From Pithys albifrons albifrons (lineage: Eukaryota; Chordata; Aves; Passeriformes; Thamnophilidae), in contig NC_092461.1 of NCBI RefSeq assembly GCF_047495875.1, positions 64,530,299 through 64,594,298 of the forward strand: a DNA stretch of 64,000 nucleotides, in the 5' to 3' direction. The notes beneath the pieces are model-generated. The model was not told the DNA's origin and did no database searches. It saw only the letters and a program-made list of their open reading frames with translations. The position numbers were made by a program, and so were the translations under genes. Shown here one piece after another: positions 39,102 to 49,235 of the stretch; within the stretch, counting starts at the first letter, position 1, and each line of letters opens with the position of its first letter.

Positions 39102-40391
39102 GTAAGTACCTATGTGAGAAAATGAGAGGTAGAGCAGGGGAGGATCAATGACCCTGCAGCAAAGCCAGTCTCCTCAGGCTGCTCCTTCCTCAGAACAGTT
39201 TATTTCTCATTCTATTATTCCATTCCTTTTCAAAGTGGGGAAAAATGATTTTTAAAAATGCTTCCTGTTTATGGCATGGCTTTAGATTTTTTTTTAAGGT
39301 CTTGCACCTCTATCTGGAGCACTCAAACTGCCTGTGGGCAGATAGCTTGCCACCGCAGTGCTGAGAGACTTCCTCAGCAGAGTTCACAACTGTGGCTAAC
39401 AGTTTGGGTGGTTCTACTAAAAATACATTACACCTGGAGATACTTGATGACTCTTTTCCCAGAGCTGATAAAAATTACTGTTACTTTTTTGAAGGGAATT
39501 TTCAGGAAGTGTTAAACATATCTATAATAAGAGGAGTTGTCTTTAAATGTAATATTCACCACAGCTTTGCACTGTTGGTAAATCCAGTTTGCTTCCTACA
39601 ATATCCCCACATTTCTTTATGGAAATAACTTCACACACTTGGAGTCTGTGAGGGAGAAGGTGATATGGGTCATGAAATTATAACAGATTTTAATTCCTAC
39701 TGTATGAAATTCATAGCGTGCAGGATCTCAAACAGCAGATACCAACTTAGATTGTATTAATATAGACTCTCAAACCCTTTTATGATTTAACATTGACTTT
39801 TCCTACATGAAACCACAAAAGGTTGATGCTGTGTGGGAAGTTCAAGGTACCCAGATTACAACGTGTAAAAATAAGGAGAAAAAGATGAGGTTTTCTTCAT
39901 TTTAGAGTCCTTTTCAAATGTTGGGAAAATGTTCCAGGGCTTTTCTAAACCTGTGTTTTTTAAATGTTGTTAGCATGATGAACTGTCATAAAAACCTTTT
40001 GTTTTTAAAATGATTTTCATTGGTATTAAAGAAAATTGTGAACCAAGAAGAACTAAATATTATAAACACACAAATTCAAATTTGTATTTAAAACAGCTGA
40101 TGAAAAATATTTTGTTCCAGTGTGTCTTTAAAGCCTTTTAATACTCATAAATAGGCAATTCAGTAAAAATAATGCAATTTTACAAAATTCTTCAGTTTTA
40201 CTGATACAAATTTCTAAAAATTTTACCCAGGCATCTGTGGTAGGGACAGGCACTTGGTCTGTGAAGGGCTAGGGATTTACTAGGACCAAAAGACTTCAGT
40301 AAAAGTAGGGAATAGAAATAGGAAAGTTAAAAAAAGGCTACTGCACTAGTCAGAAAGTAGTGAAAAACAGTAATGGCAAGAAGATAGGCCT
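39102..40391. other. Unassigned AT-rich DNA
   Basis: Nothing is recognised. The region 39940-40230 is notably AT-rich. Confidence 0.55.
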
Positions 40392-40825
40392 GGGGCCTTA
40401 CCCATGCCCCTAGGAAACCTGTTCCTTTGTTTGACCACCTTGTCAGTAAAGAAATGCTTTCAATGTCCAGTCTGAACCTCTGCTGATGCAGCTTTGAACC
40501 ACTGCCATGTGTCCTATCACTGGGTACAGGGAGAAGACATCTGTTTCCCCCTCTCCACTTACTCTCCTCAGGAACTTGGAGAGACAAATGAGGTCACACC
40601 TCACCCTTCTTTTCTGCAAACTAGACAAGCCCAATGTCCTTAGCTGCTCCTCACAGCCCATGCCTTCCAGCCCTCACACCAGCCTTGTTGTGCTCCTTTG
40701 GACACTCTGAAGGACCTTCACACCTTTCTTAATCTTTGGGAGCCAGAACTCCACATAGTATTTAAAGGTTTCTCAAATCTGTGCCTAGAAATGGTGATAA
40801 AGGGACCATCCAATGGCCATTTTTG
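40392..40825 (-). mobile_element. Old CR1 LINE fragment with ORF2 remnant
   Basis: The plus strand shows, in order, CR1 landmarks such as AGGAAACCTGTTCC, TCAGTAAAGAAATGCTTTC, GAGGTCACACCTCACC, TTAGCTGCTCCTCACA and TTGTGCTCCTTTGGACAC. On the minus strand, 40443-40661 reads EEQLRTLGLSSLQKRRVRCD, which fits the C-terminal part of the CR1 ORF2 reverse transcriptase protein (family form like 'YEEWLRELGLFSLEKRRLRGD'). Stops and length changes interrupt the frame, and the 3' terminal repeats are missing. Divergence is clearly higher than in the 46-kb copy, so it is an older subfamily. Confidence 0.85.
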
Positions 40826-43800
40826 TTGTACTTATGTATGGCTCCACAACAGCCATAAGGTATATCCTCCCCATCTTCTGTTTCTGTGTTCTCCAAGGAA
40901 ATTTCCACTAATGTGAAATTTCAAAAAAAGTTGCAAAGTATATTTTGGGGGCTTTTTCTACTCAACATGTAGATAATATAGAACAATAAAGGAGTGAATT
41001 TTTAATAACCTGTTAACTAAGTATAGTCTTAAAACAAATGAAATATCAAGGTATGTTTTAACTAAAGGAGTCAAATCCTGATCTTTTGCCAAGCAACAGG
41101 GTTTCTTAGCTGAATTGTGGTGAAGTTGTTCTTGATGCCTAAATAAATATCACATGGCAACATTAGCATAACCAAAGATAATATTATTTGATTTAAAATA
41201 TAGATATATACCAAATTATATGATTCAAAGAGAGCTGCTTTGAGTGTTATCGGGGTAATGATGTTGTAAAACATTATTCTTGACTGGTAACCTTATCTTT
41301 CACACCCTTTGCAAGATATCTAAGATGCCATATTAAGAGGGTTTTAAAAATAAATAATTTCTTCTAATTTCTGAAGGGCTTTTCATCAAAACATAAATTC
41401 AGTATAAAAATAAAAAGAAACCTTTGCAATTTTTCTGCAAAATTAAACACTGCTATCCAAACCACTGACAGAAATATATTTACATATTTCAGGCTAAAGA
41501 TCTTTTGTAAATGTTTAGTTACCACATTCAAACCTTTCAACACTTCCACCAAAATCACATTATTCTTATGAAGATACAACAAAAAGTCAAAGAATAAAAT
41601 GTAAAAAACTCCACTTCAATAATATGAAGAATATGAAGGCTGTGAAATGAGTTGACAGCACCCAGGAAGCTCGAAGTTACAGCTGACAGTCTGTCCTTAA
41701 CTCATGCTGTGTGAAAAAGCAAATGGCACTAACGCACATTAGCTGAGCCGAAAGTTTGAACCCCTTGGCCCATCCCTGCTTCTCTATTTGAGTTATGGGA
41801 GCTCTTGCTTAAAGGTCTGATTTTCAAACTTGGCTTCAGTGTTGCTGTTAAGAGGTGTGTGCGCCATTACACACAACATAAATCTTTGCTCAAAAGCCGT
41901 TTTATCCAGGCATGGGCCTGCTCAGCAGCCGGGATGCAAGATGTTAGTTACAAATATTGATGTATTTCTGCAAGCTTTGAAGGCTTCATCAAAAGCATGA
42001 CAGCTTACTGTACACCTATTCAGAAAACATTTGCTTTATGCACTATCCTTCACCCCTGCTATAGTTTATTGGTCTTATATGTGTTTCTAACTTGTGATGC
42101 TTAATAAAGATAATTCTTAACAAGGGCACCATATACGTTTGTAACCTCTGTGGAGTGCAGAGATGACCCACTTGTGAAATCTGTTCCTTTCTACAAGCTG
42201 GTTGGCAACTGAGGCAGAGAATACTTCTTACAGCGGGTCCCTTCCCAAAATCAGTTCTGATGGTTCTTGGGGGAAATAACTGCATTTCAAAATATTATAC
42301 ATAAAGGAATCAGGACAGACTTCCACTCATGACTTGGAAATTTTAAATATAGAAATAAATTCCCTGAAAACTGAGTAAAGCAGCTTTTGCCAGTACAGAG
42401 CCTAAGAAATCTCTTACCCTTCCTACTATACCTTTTGAAAATGGAGTTTAAGACTGGACAAGATGGACCAAAATCTGTGTCTGTCTTACAGGATTCCTTT
42501 TTTCCAAACATGAACAAAAATTCAGTACATATAACCAATAAATCTGAAGGATTCCACATATATTTCAGCATAAGCAAGGTGTCTGCAGGATTTTGAGGAT
42601 TACTTTCTTTGAATGCTCCTTTTCTTTAGTGTTGCTTCCCGAGTTACTGTGTATTTGTATTGCAGATTAATTTGAGCAGTTTCCATGAGAGTGAACTTTG
42701 ACAATGTTCACCGGTTCTTGAGGGATAACACTTCTGTGACCCCTATTTGTAAAACCTTCCTGCCCATTCCTGACAATGTCTCCTTAATAAACCCAAGCTC
42801 AAACAACAAGTGGAAGGTGCTGGTAGCAGAATAATAATAATCATATTTTGTAAAAACGAACAAACCAACCCCCACACCAGAGAAGGTATTTAAAAAAATT
42901 AGAACATCTGAGATAAAAAGGTGTAGAGAACCTGACAGTCTGTCAGTAGAAGTCTGAGCTGATAAAGCCAGCAGTTTGTTGAAATGTAACGGCCTTCTAC
43001 TAAAATGCTGGGAGAGTAACAAGGCACCCATGCAAGAAAAAAAAAAGCTGAATGAACATTTTAATTAACTCATGTGCAATTTTAATTAAAAACATAATGT
43101 GTCAGGAAAATGAATAATGCCTTGGGGCAATAAAATAGCTAGATTTTCTGTTCGGTCTTCTGCTTCATATCTTTTATGGAAGAAGGATATTACTGTTTAA
43201 AGATTGAAAAACCTCCCTCCAGCCCCCTGCCCCCTCTCCACACACATCCACCAAGAACACTTAATGTAGCAAAAACCAAAGGTGTGGACAAAAGGAACAT
43301 AATTAAATCAAAATATAGTACAAGATATTCTCTGCTACCATTACGCTGATAGTGCCACATCTGGTTTTTAACATAAAAACTTTGACCTTCAACTTCAAAG
43401 TTAATGTTTAGTTCTTGATACAGTACACTCAGAAAATGTGGATGCCCCTATTTATTCAAATAAGAACTTGAAATGTTTGAGTATTATCATGCCTTGATGA
43501 CATAGTGGTCTCCACCCTTTACAGATGAAGCCATTTGAAGGCATTTGGATTTTGTAACCTGAGATATGAGTAATCATATGAGTTTTTAAATGTGAAAAAA
43601 CCCCTTTCAAATATTAGAAAGGAAAATAAATAAAATAAACCAAGGGGAATAAAAGTTGAAGAAAGTTAACTTTCCCCAAATGGAAAATGTGGAACGTCCA
43701 AACCTATTTATTTCTTTTCTTTGCTCAGATACCACTCAGCCCTCACTGAAAGAGATTTGAAATTCTAGCAGCTATAGCATAGCCTGGGGCAAAGGCAGGG

Positions 43801-44330
43801 TCACAAGCACCATCATGTAACACATTTTAAAGGCTGTCAGAGATGTTTCTTCAGTCCCTGTGTCCTCAGCAGTCCCAGAGTCACTGGTTTGCTGCAGGGA
43901 CTTGCTACGTGATCATACCTTTTGCTGTGGCTCACATCATTTTGACCATAAATCACATCTAAACTGTGAGAAGGCTGTTTGCCCTAATGTGCTCTGAAAG
44001 CATACAAACCTTTGTGTGCAAACTATCCTGGGCCATGTCCAGTCTGCAGCAAGTTTTGCAGAGTTCTGGTCCCATGGTCTTCTACAGTTAGTTCTAACAC
44101 CCAAGGTCTCTGTCTATTCAAGACTCTAGATTTAAGCTTCTCACTTTGGAATCCTGGTTCCAGTTATAAGCAAGGTTTCTGGTCCTATTTTCCATTTGCT
44201 TTTCTGAAAGCAAGCAGAAAAAGAAGGTGCAGTGTTATATATCTAGTACCTATGGGTGTACAGGAGAGAAGTGCTGCCTGCAGGTAGCATAGCACAGGCA
44301 TCACCAGAGAACCCCTCGCACTCTGAAAGC
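40826..44330. other. Unassigned AT-rich DNA
   Basis: No gene or transposon is recognised. Two identical TTTTAATTAA motifs 21 bp apart (43059 and 43080) could be homeodomain sites. The stretch 41690-42000 has a mixed, non-repetitive composition and might be conserved noncoding DNA. Confidence 0.5.
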
Positions 44331-44431
44331 TGTGACTTTGGGCAAGTGACTGATTTGGCAGTGGAGGTAATAATACTGAACTTGAAAGAACACTTTGAGA
44401 GCAAAAACTGTTCCTCAACATGAAGTACTAC
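44331..44431 (+). repeat. Ancient MIR/CORE-SINE-like fragment
   Basis: TGTGACTTTGGGCAAGTGACT matches the MIR-type core word 'tgtgaccttgggcaagtcact' with two differences. GGTAATAATACT and CACTTTGAGA then follow in the expected order. The segment between them is shortened relative to the family. Confidence 0.6.
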
Positions 44432-46136
44432 TGTTAGAAACGAAGAGAAAATTCTGCAGGATCTGCACATAAACCAATCCAGCAGCTCAGGATGAGCAGC
44501 CTGTTCCCCAGCCTTTGCATCAATCTTTGCCTGTGTTTTAGCAAACACAAAGGAAGCCCTAATTCAAACACCATAACTTCTAGTCACACAAGTGCTAAAC
44601 CCCTTCATACTATGGCGCAGCCAAAACCAACTATTAAATTGACATTATTAACCAGTGCCTGAAGTGAAAGATTGCTGCCCAGGCTTTTTAAGGGGCAATG
44701 CTGACAACTGGCCTGGATAGAGCATCATAATACTGATGTGCTGCTTTCCTTGGACTGTGCCAAAAGAGATACTGGTGAACAGCTGTAGCATTCTCCTTTC
44801 TGAACTTTTTTTTTTCAAATGGGATTTGAGCAGGCAAATTTTAGGCAATAGGAGTTGGAACTTTGTGTTCCAGGAGGGGATTTTTGGATTTGGTGGGCAA
44901 ATCCTGTAATAGGGTAGGATTTTTATAAAAAAGAAATTCCTGATTTCTTAGACACTGTTTACTGAGTCCCTCCACCAGTTACTTGAATATCTTTATTGAT
45001 ATGTTTGCTACAAGTAAAGTAGTGAAGCAGTCTGTATTTCAGGCCTATGACAGACATTGGGGTTTTATTATTATTATATTACATCTATCCTAACTAACTG
45101 AATACTTCTGCACTACCCAGTGCTAAGACATGTGAACATCACCTCAGACCAAGCTCTTCAGACCCAGTTAAACAGTGTTTCTGTCTTTCAGTACTTTCAT
45201 TCCCCAGAAGCGAAATGGAAGCTGCAGAAGAGCCTTTACCGTGCTACTAACTGTTTAACCTGGGGCTTCCTGGATCAGGGGAAAACATTTGTGACTTAGC
45301 AATGCTGAGTGGCATATGTTTGGGTGTGACGCCCCTGGGTGCCTTTAGCACAGACACCTGTGAGTGCAGTACCTGGTCTCCTGTGTTCCTCCTGTCCTGC
45401 CAAAGCTGTGTCTCTCTTGTGCCGTCTGTTCCTTGGGTCTCACTCTTAGGTCAAATGGCCATAACCAGTGCAGAAATGATCATATATTGATAGATATTCC
45501 AAAAGGAGTATTAGAGAGTCAAAAATAAATCAGCTTTTCCACTGGGTTTGTCTTATAGAAATAAAGAGTGGGGTCTTTCATACATCCCCAGCTTTAATTC
45601 AAGAACTACAAATTAGTCTGATCTGTCCATTTTTCACTTATTTCCTGACAGCAAACTCATGGATGTTCAGACACAGTATCTTCTCCTGCACAAGGGGTTT
45701 CCACAGTTCATGTCCTGTGTGATTAATGGATTTGCTTTGGACTTAGGAAGAAATTTCTGGTAGCTTCAGACTCTGAAACCCTATTTAATTAAATTTTCTT
45801 GTCTGCCTACCTGTAATGAAGTAGTGCTTCCCCAGCTCACAAGACAGACAGCTATGAGGATGCACAGGCTACAAGGTCCACACACCCCAGCATGGTGGAG
45901 TCATAGAGACACACAGGAGAGGCTCAAGTGCTGTGGGGTTATACTTGTCAGAGTCCTCAGGTAACATAAAATCTTTCTGATCCTTTCAATTTTCTCTCTC
46001 TAGTCTGTTTAATTGTCTGTAATTGTGTCCTCCCTCCAGCTTTTCCTGATATGTTTGTTTTTTTCCAACTTACTCCTCTCATAATTTTTAAAGGGTCCGC
46101 ATCAAAGCAACAGCATAAGACTCCCTCTTAGAATAA
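44432..46136. other. Unassigned DNA
   Basis: No gene or RNA gene is recognised. A TTATTATTATATTA simple patch lies at 45066-45080. A polypyrimidine-CAG at about 45180-45192 resembles an acceptor, but no exon can be supported. Confidence 0.5.
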
Positions 46137-46712
46137 ATCATAGAATCATGGAATGGTTTGGGTAGGAAAGGACCTTAAAGGTCACCTAGTTCCAGCTGCT
46201 CTACCATGGACAGGAGTACCTTCCACCAGACCAGGTTGCTCAAAGCCCCATTCAACCTGGCTTTGAATGCTTCCAGGGATGGGGCATCCACAGATTCCCT
46301 GTGTAACCTGATCCAGTGCCTCACCACACTCATAGAAAATAATTTGCTCCTAATATCTAATATAAACCTACCCTCTGTCAATTTAAAGCCATTACCCCTT
46401 TTCCTATAATTACATGCCCTTATAAAAAGTCCCACTTCAGTTCTCTTGTAGCCCTCTTTAGGTATGGGAAGGCTGCTCTTAGGTCTCTCTGGAGCCTTCT
46501 CTTCTCCAAGATGAACAGCACAAATCTCTCAGCCTGTCTTTATAGGAAAGGTGTTCCAGCTCTGATCATCTTCATGTCCCTTCTCTGGACTTGCTCCAAC
46601 AGGTTCAAGCACTTCTTGTGTTGGAGCCCCCATAACTGGACACAGTATTCCAAGTGGGGTCTCAAGAGAGCAGAGTAGAGGGGATTAATCATCTCACTCA
46701 AAGTGCTGGTCA
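46137..46712 (-). mobile_element. CR1 LINE fragment, 3' part, split by an LTR
   Basis: The element starts with the CR1 3' terminal repeat (TCATAGAATCATGGAATGG) and continues through the standard blocks (GGACCTTAAAGGTCACCTAG, CCTTCCACCAGACCAGGTTG, ACAGTATTCCAAGTGGGGTC) to GTGCTGGTCA at 46712. There the first LTR begins. Homology to CR1 seems to resume after the LTR at about 49199. It is 5'-truncated and lies on the minus strand. Confidence 0.95.
46175..46500 (-). pseudogene. CR1 ORF2 C-terminal remnant
   Basis: The minus-strand reading contains GNGFKLTEGRFILDIRSKLF, then VVRHWIRLHRESVDAPSLEAF and KARLNGALSNLVWWKV. This is the C-terminal end of CR1 ORF2 (endonuclease/reverse transcriptase polyprotein), downstream of the catalytic domain. 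Only the tail of the protein survives and no catalytic motif is left, so it is non-functional. Confidence 0.9.
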
Positions 46713-46833
46713 TGTATATTGGATTTGCACTACAAAGTTCTGGCAGCAGTGGGAACTATAAGGATAGCTTCTCTGAAAAGCTGCGAGAAAAGAGCCAATG
46801 CCAGCCAACTTCAGGACAGACCCCGGCCAAGGC

Positions 46834-46838
46834 CAGGC
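46834..46838. repeat. Left target site duplication of the inner LTR
   Basis: CAGGC, against TAGGC at 48202-48206 (one transition). Confidence 0.65.
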
Positions 46839-47090
46839 TGTGGGGTGATGGCCCCTGATAAGCCTGGATGGGTTGAGGGAGACGTCTCAGCCCCCTGGAG
46901 GGGTGCTCCAACAGAGAACAAAAGCTTTCAAGCTGATGAGATTAACAAAGGGTGGAGTGTTAAAAAATGACACAGTCTCCCTTTGCAATATCCTATGACC
47001 ACTCAAAGGAGCTACCCCCCTCAGGCATCTGTATCACCTCACCAAAAGATTGACTTTTAGTCACACAAAACCACATGAAGGAAAAAAGGG

Positions 47091-47097
47091 TATAAAA
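47091..47097 (+). promoter_or_regulatory. TATA box of the inner LTR
   Basis: TATAAAA, about 252 bp from the start of the LTR, followed by AGTGTGGAG. It is the best core-promoter match in the window. Confidence 0.6.
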
Positions 47098-47835
47098 AGT
47101 GTGGAGTTAAAACTCCAGCAAAAAGGGGGAAATGGCACGACTCTGTGAAGGTAGCTGCTGCAGCTTGTCCTGTCTCCTCCTACCTCCTGGAACAATGTAT
47201 GGGTGAGAAGACTATGTGCTTTCTATTTTTCTATACTTTACTTTCTTAACTTTACTTTCTTGCAAAGCTTATTCCTTTGCACATTCTGTCTTGCATCTTA
47301 TGCTAACAACTGCTTTGATTCTTGCTTTATAAGCATCTTCTTTACTGACTGTGTTTTGCTGCCTTAATACTAACAACAGTAACTTACTTTACACTTAGCT
47401 ACTTTATATTGGTTATTGCTTTTTGCTATTCTTATTTTATAAGATCAGCTCTGTTTTGCAACTAGAGTAACTTGCTTTACTTTCAATGTGCAGTTTATTT
47501 TACAACATTTGTGTTGATAAAAAGCAGCTCTGTTCTTTCTTTTTGTTTTGTGTTACAGAGAGAGTGGTGTGCAAGGTATTTTATTGTCCTATGTTATTGA
47601 GAGTGTCTAAATAAGTGTTTTAAGTGGCTGTGTTTTAGTTAGTAGTTCTTTGTTGCTAGTTTCTGTCGTGAAAATGGGATACATTGTTGTATTGTTACTT
47701 GAGTTTAGTGTGTTTGTAAAATGTGTTTTGTGCTGGTTTCTTTTGGGATCTTTTATTATCAATTAAATACAGTCTTGCAGCTGAATGTTATCACTGGCAA
47801 AGCGGAACCCACAATAACTGTCACATATTTGTATT

Positions 47836-47841
47836 AATAAA
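47836..47841 (+). terminator. Polyadenylation signal of the inner LTR
   Basis: AATAAA followed within 20-40 bases by a T/G-rich stretch (GGGAGCTGTTTTGGGG). Confidence 0.5.
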
Positions 47842-47877
47842 TGTTATTCCGGGAGCTGTTTTGGGGAAAGTTCTTTT

Positions 47878-48139
47878 CTGGCTTAAGTGTGGCTTCATAT
47901 TAGAGGTCAGAAACCCTTTTAACCGGTGTGTTGTCCGTTAGTTGACAGACAGTGTTGGGGACATAAGGCTCTGATTGTCTAGAAGTGCTTATTGCTAATA
48001 ATTTCTCCCTGGCTTAAGTGTGGTCCTCATAGGGGAGTCAAAAATCTTTCCAGCCTGTGTTCTGTCCAGAGTCCGGCAGGCAGTGCTGGGTTCATAAAGC
48101 TTTGATTACTCTGAGGATGCGTATAGCTAATAACTTTTA
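47878..48139. repeat. Diverged 131-bp tandem repeat inside the inner LTR
   Basis: CTGGCTTAAGTGTGG begins both units (47878 and 48009). Shared words in the same order are GACAGACAGTG/GGCAGGCAGTG, GGACATAAGGCTCTGATT/GTTCATAAAGCTTTGATT and GCTAATAA. I judge the two copies roughly three-quarters identical by eye. Confidence 0.8.
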
Positions 48140-48201
48140 ATTAATACAGTTAAGACTAGAAATCTTTGTATTTCTGTCTTCCTCCTCCCTTTAACGTGAC
48201 A

Positions 48202-48206
48202 TAGGC
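48202..48206. repeat. Right target site duplication of the inner LTR
   Basis: TAGGC, one transition from CAGGC at 46834-46838. Confidence 0.65.
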
Positions 48207-48391
48207 CCATCAGCGATGGTGGTAATACCTCTGTGATAGCATACTTAGTAAGGAAAAACATTATTGCACAGAAGTAATTGTGGCCAGAGAAGAAAGGACC
48301 AAGAATATGTGAAAGGAACAACTATGCAAACACCAAGGTCAGTGAAGAAGGAGGAGGAGGAGGTGCTCCAGGCATCAGAGCAGAGATGACC

Positions 48392-48550
48392 CTGCACACC
48401 ATGGTGAAGGCCACGATGAGGCAGGCTGTCCTTCTGCAGTTCATGGATGTCCATAGTGAACCAGAGATCCATCTGCAGTTTATGGATGTCCATACTGAAG
48501 TAGAGATTCATCTGCAGCTCATGAAGGATCTCACGCCTCAGCAGGTGGAT
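48392..48550. repeat. LTR-internal minisatellite, 39-bp units
   Basis: Four units start with CTGCA at 48392, 48434, 48473 and 48512 (spacings 42, 39 and 39). Because the period is a multiple of three, a 92-codon plus-strand frame shows a 13-residue repeat (LQFMDVHSEPEIH, LQFMDVHTEVEIH). It is a by-product of the LTR array and not evidence for a protein. Confidence 0.85.
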
Positions 48551-48580
48551 GCCTGAAGGAAGCTGTGACCGTGTTGAAAG

Positions 48581-48840
48581 TCCATACTGGAGCAGACTCC
48601 TGGCAGGGACCTGCAGATGCATGGAGAGAGGAGCCCATGCTAGGACAGGTTTCCTGGGAGAAGTTCTGACCCTGTGGGAGACCCATGCTGGAGCAGGCTG
48701 TTCTTGAAGGACTGCACCCCATGGAAAGACTCATGCTGAAGCAGTTAATGGAGAACTGAAGTGTGTGGAAAGGATTCATACTGGAGAATTTTGTCAAGGA
48801 CTGTCTCCCATGGGAGGGACCCCACTCTGGAGCAGGGGAA
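48581..48840. repeat. LTR-internal degenerate repeat, about 48-bp units
   Basis: The core CCATGCTGGAGCAG or a close variant recurs at about 48581, 48634, 48682, 48730, 48775 and 48821, so unit lengths run from 45 to 53. The array belongs to the outer LTR family. Confidence 0.8.
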
Positions 48841-49198
48841 AGACTCCTCTCTCTGAGGAGGAAGTGCTGACAGAACAACATGTGATGAACTCTCCATAAC
48901 ACCCATCCTCCATCTCCTTGCACCACTGGGAAAGGAGGTAAAGCCTGGGAAGAAAGGAGGGGTACCAGGAAGGTGGTCTTAAGGTTTGTTTTACTTCTCA
49001 TTGTCCTGCTTTTGCTTTGATTCATAATGAATTCAATTAATTTCCCCAAGTTGAGTCTGCTTTGCCTGTGACAGCAATTGGTGAGTGATCTCTCCCTGCC
49101 CTTATGTCAACTCATGAGCCTTTCATTGTATTTTCTCTCCCCGTCCAGTTGATGAGGGGAGTGATAGAGAGGCTTTGGTAGGTACTTGGCATTCACCA

Positions 49199-49235
49199 TA
49201 TGATGTTTCTTTTGATGCAAGCCAGGAATGTCAAG
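49199..49235 (-). mobile_element. Continuation of the CR1 beyond the LTR
   Basis: TTCTTTTGATGCAAGCCAGGA here matches the CR1 stretch expected right after ...CTGCTGGTCA, where the left part stops at 46712. The similarity fades within about 35 bases. An alternative is that GCCAGGAATGTCAA is the true LTR end with a small insertion before it. Confidence 0.55.

Larger units (their letters stand above)
46839..48201 (+). mobile_element. Inner solo LTR (ERVL-like), complete
   Basis: A 1363-bp unit starting TGTGGGGTG and ending GTGACA fits the TG...CA rule. It is flanked by CAGGC/TAGGC, a 5-bp duplication with one change, as is usual for ERVL-type insertions. A TATA box (TATAAAA, 47091-47097) and a polyadenylation signal (AATAAA, 47836-47841) are spaced as in an LTR with U3 of about 0.25-0.3 kb, a long T-rich R and U5. 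A diverged 131-bp direct repeat lies in the U5 part (47878-48008 and 48009-48139). Cutting the unit out restores the outer LTR sequence exactly at GGCCAGGCCCATCAG. No retroviral genes are present. Confidence 0.8.
46713..49198 (+). mobile_element. Avian ERV solo LTR interrupted by a second LTR
   Basis: The two halves (46713-46838 and 48202-49198) join into one LTR of about 1.1 kb. The left half contains TATTGGATTTGCAC, an AAAGTTCTGGCAGCAGTGGG block and AGAGCCAATGCCAGCC. The right half continues in the expected order with CATCAGCGATGGTGGTAATACC, GTCAGTGAAGAAGGAGG, two internal repeat arrays, then GACAGCAATTGGTGAGTGAT and GGGAGTGATAGAGAGGCTTTGG. I recognise this as a common passerine/neoavian LTR. 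The TATA box is not obvious. Antisense and sense frames of up to 172 codons come from the internal repeats and are not genes. It sits inside a CR1. No clear target duplication remains (TGGTCA against TATGAT). Confidence 0.82.

Noticed and set aside
48278..48556. 92-codon frame with a 13-residue repeat and a poly-Gly stretch
   Set aside because: The repeat is produced by the 39-bp LTR minisatellite and a GGA run. LTRs of this kind do not encode proteins.
48531..49049. Longest non-microsatellite open frame, 172 codons, minus strand
   Set aside because: It lies entirely within the outer LTR and its degenerate repeat array, antisense to the element, with no domain.
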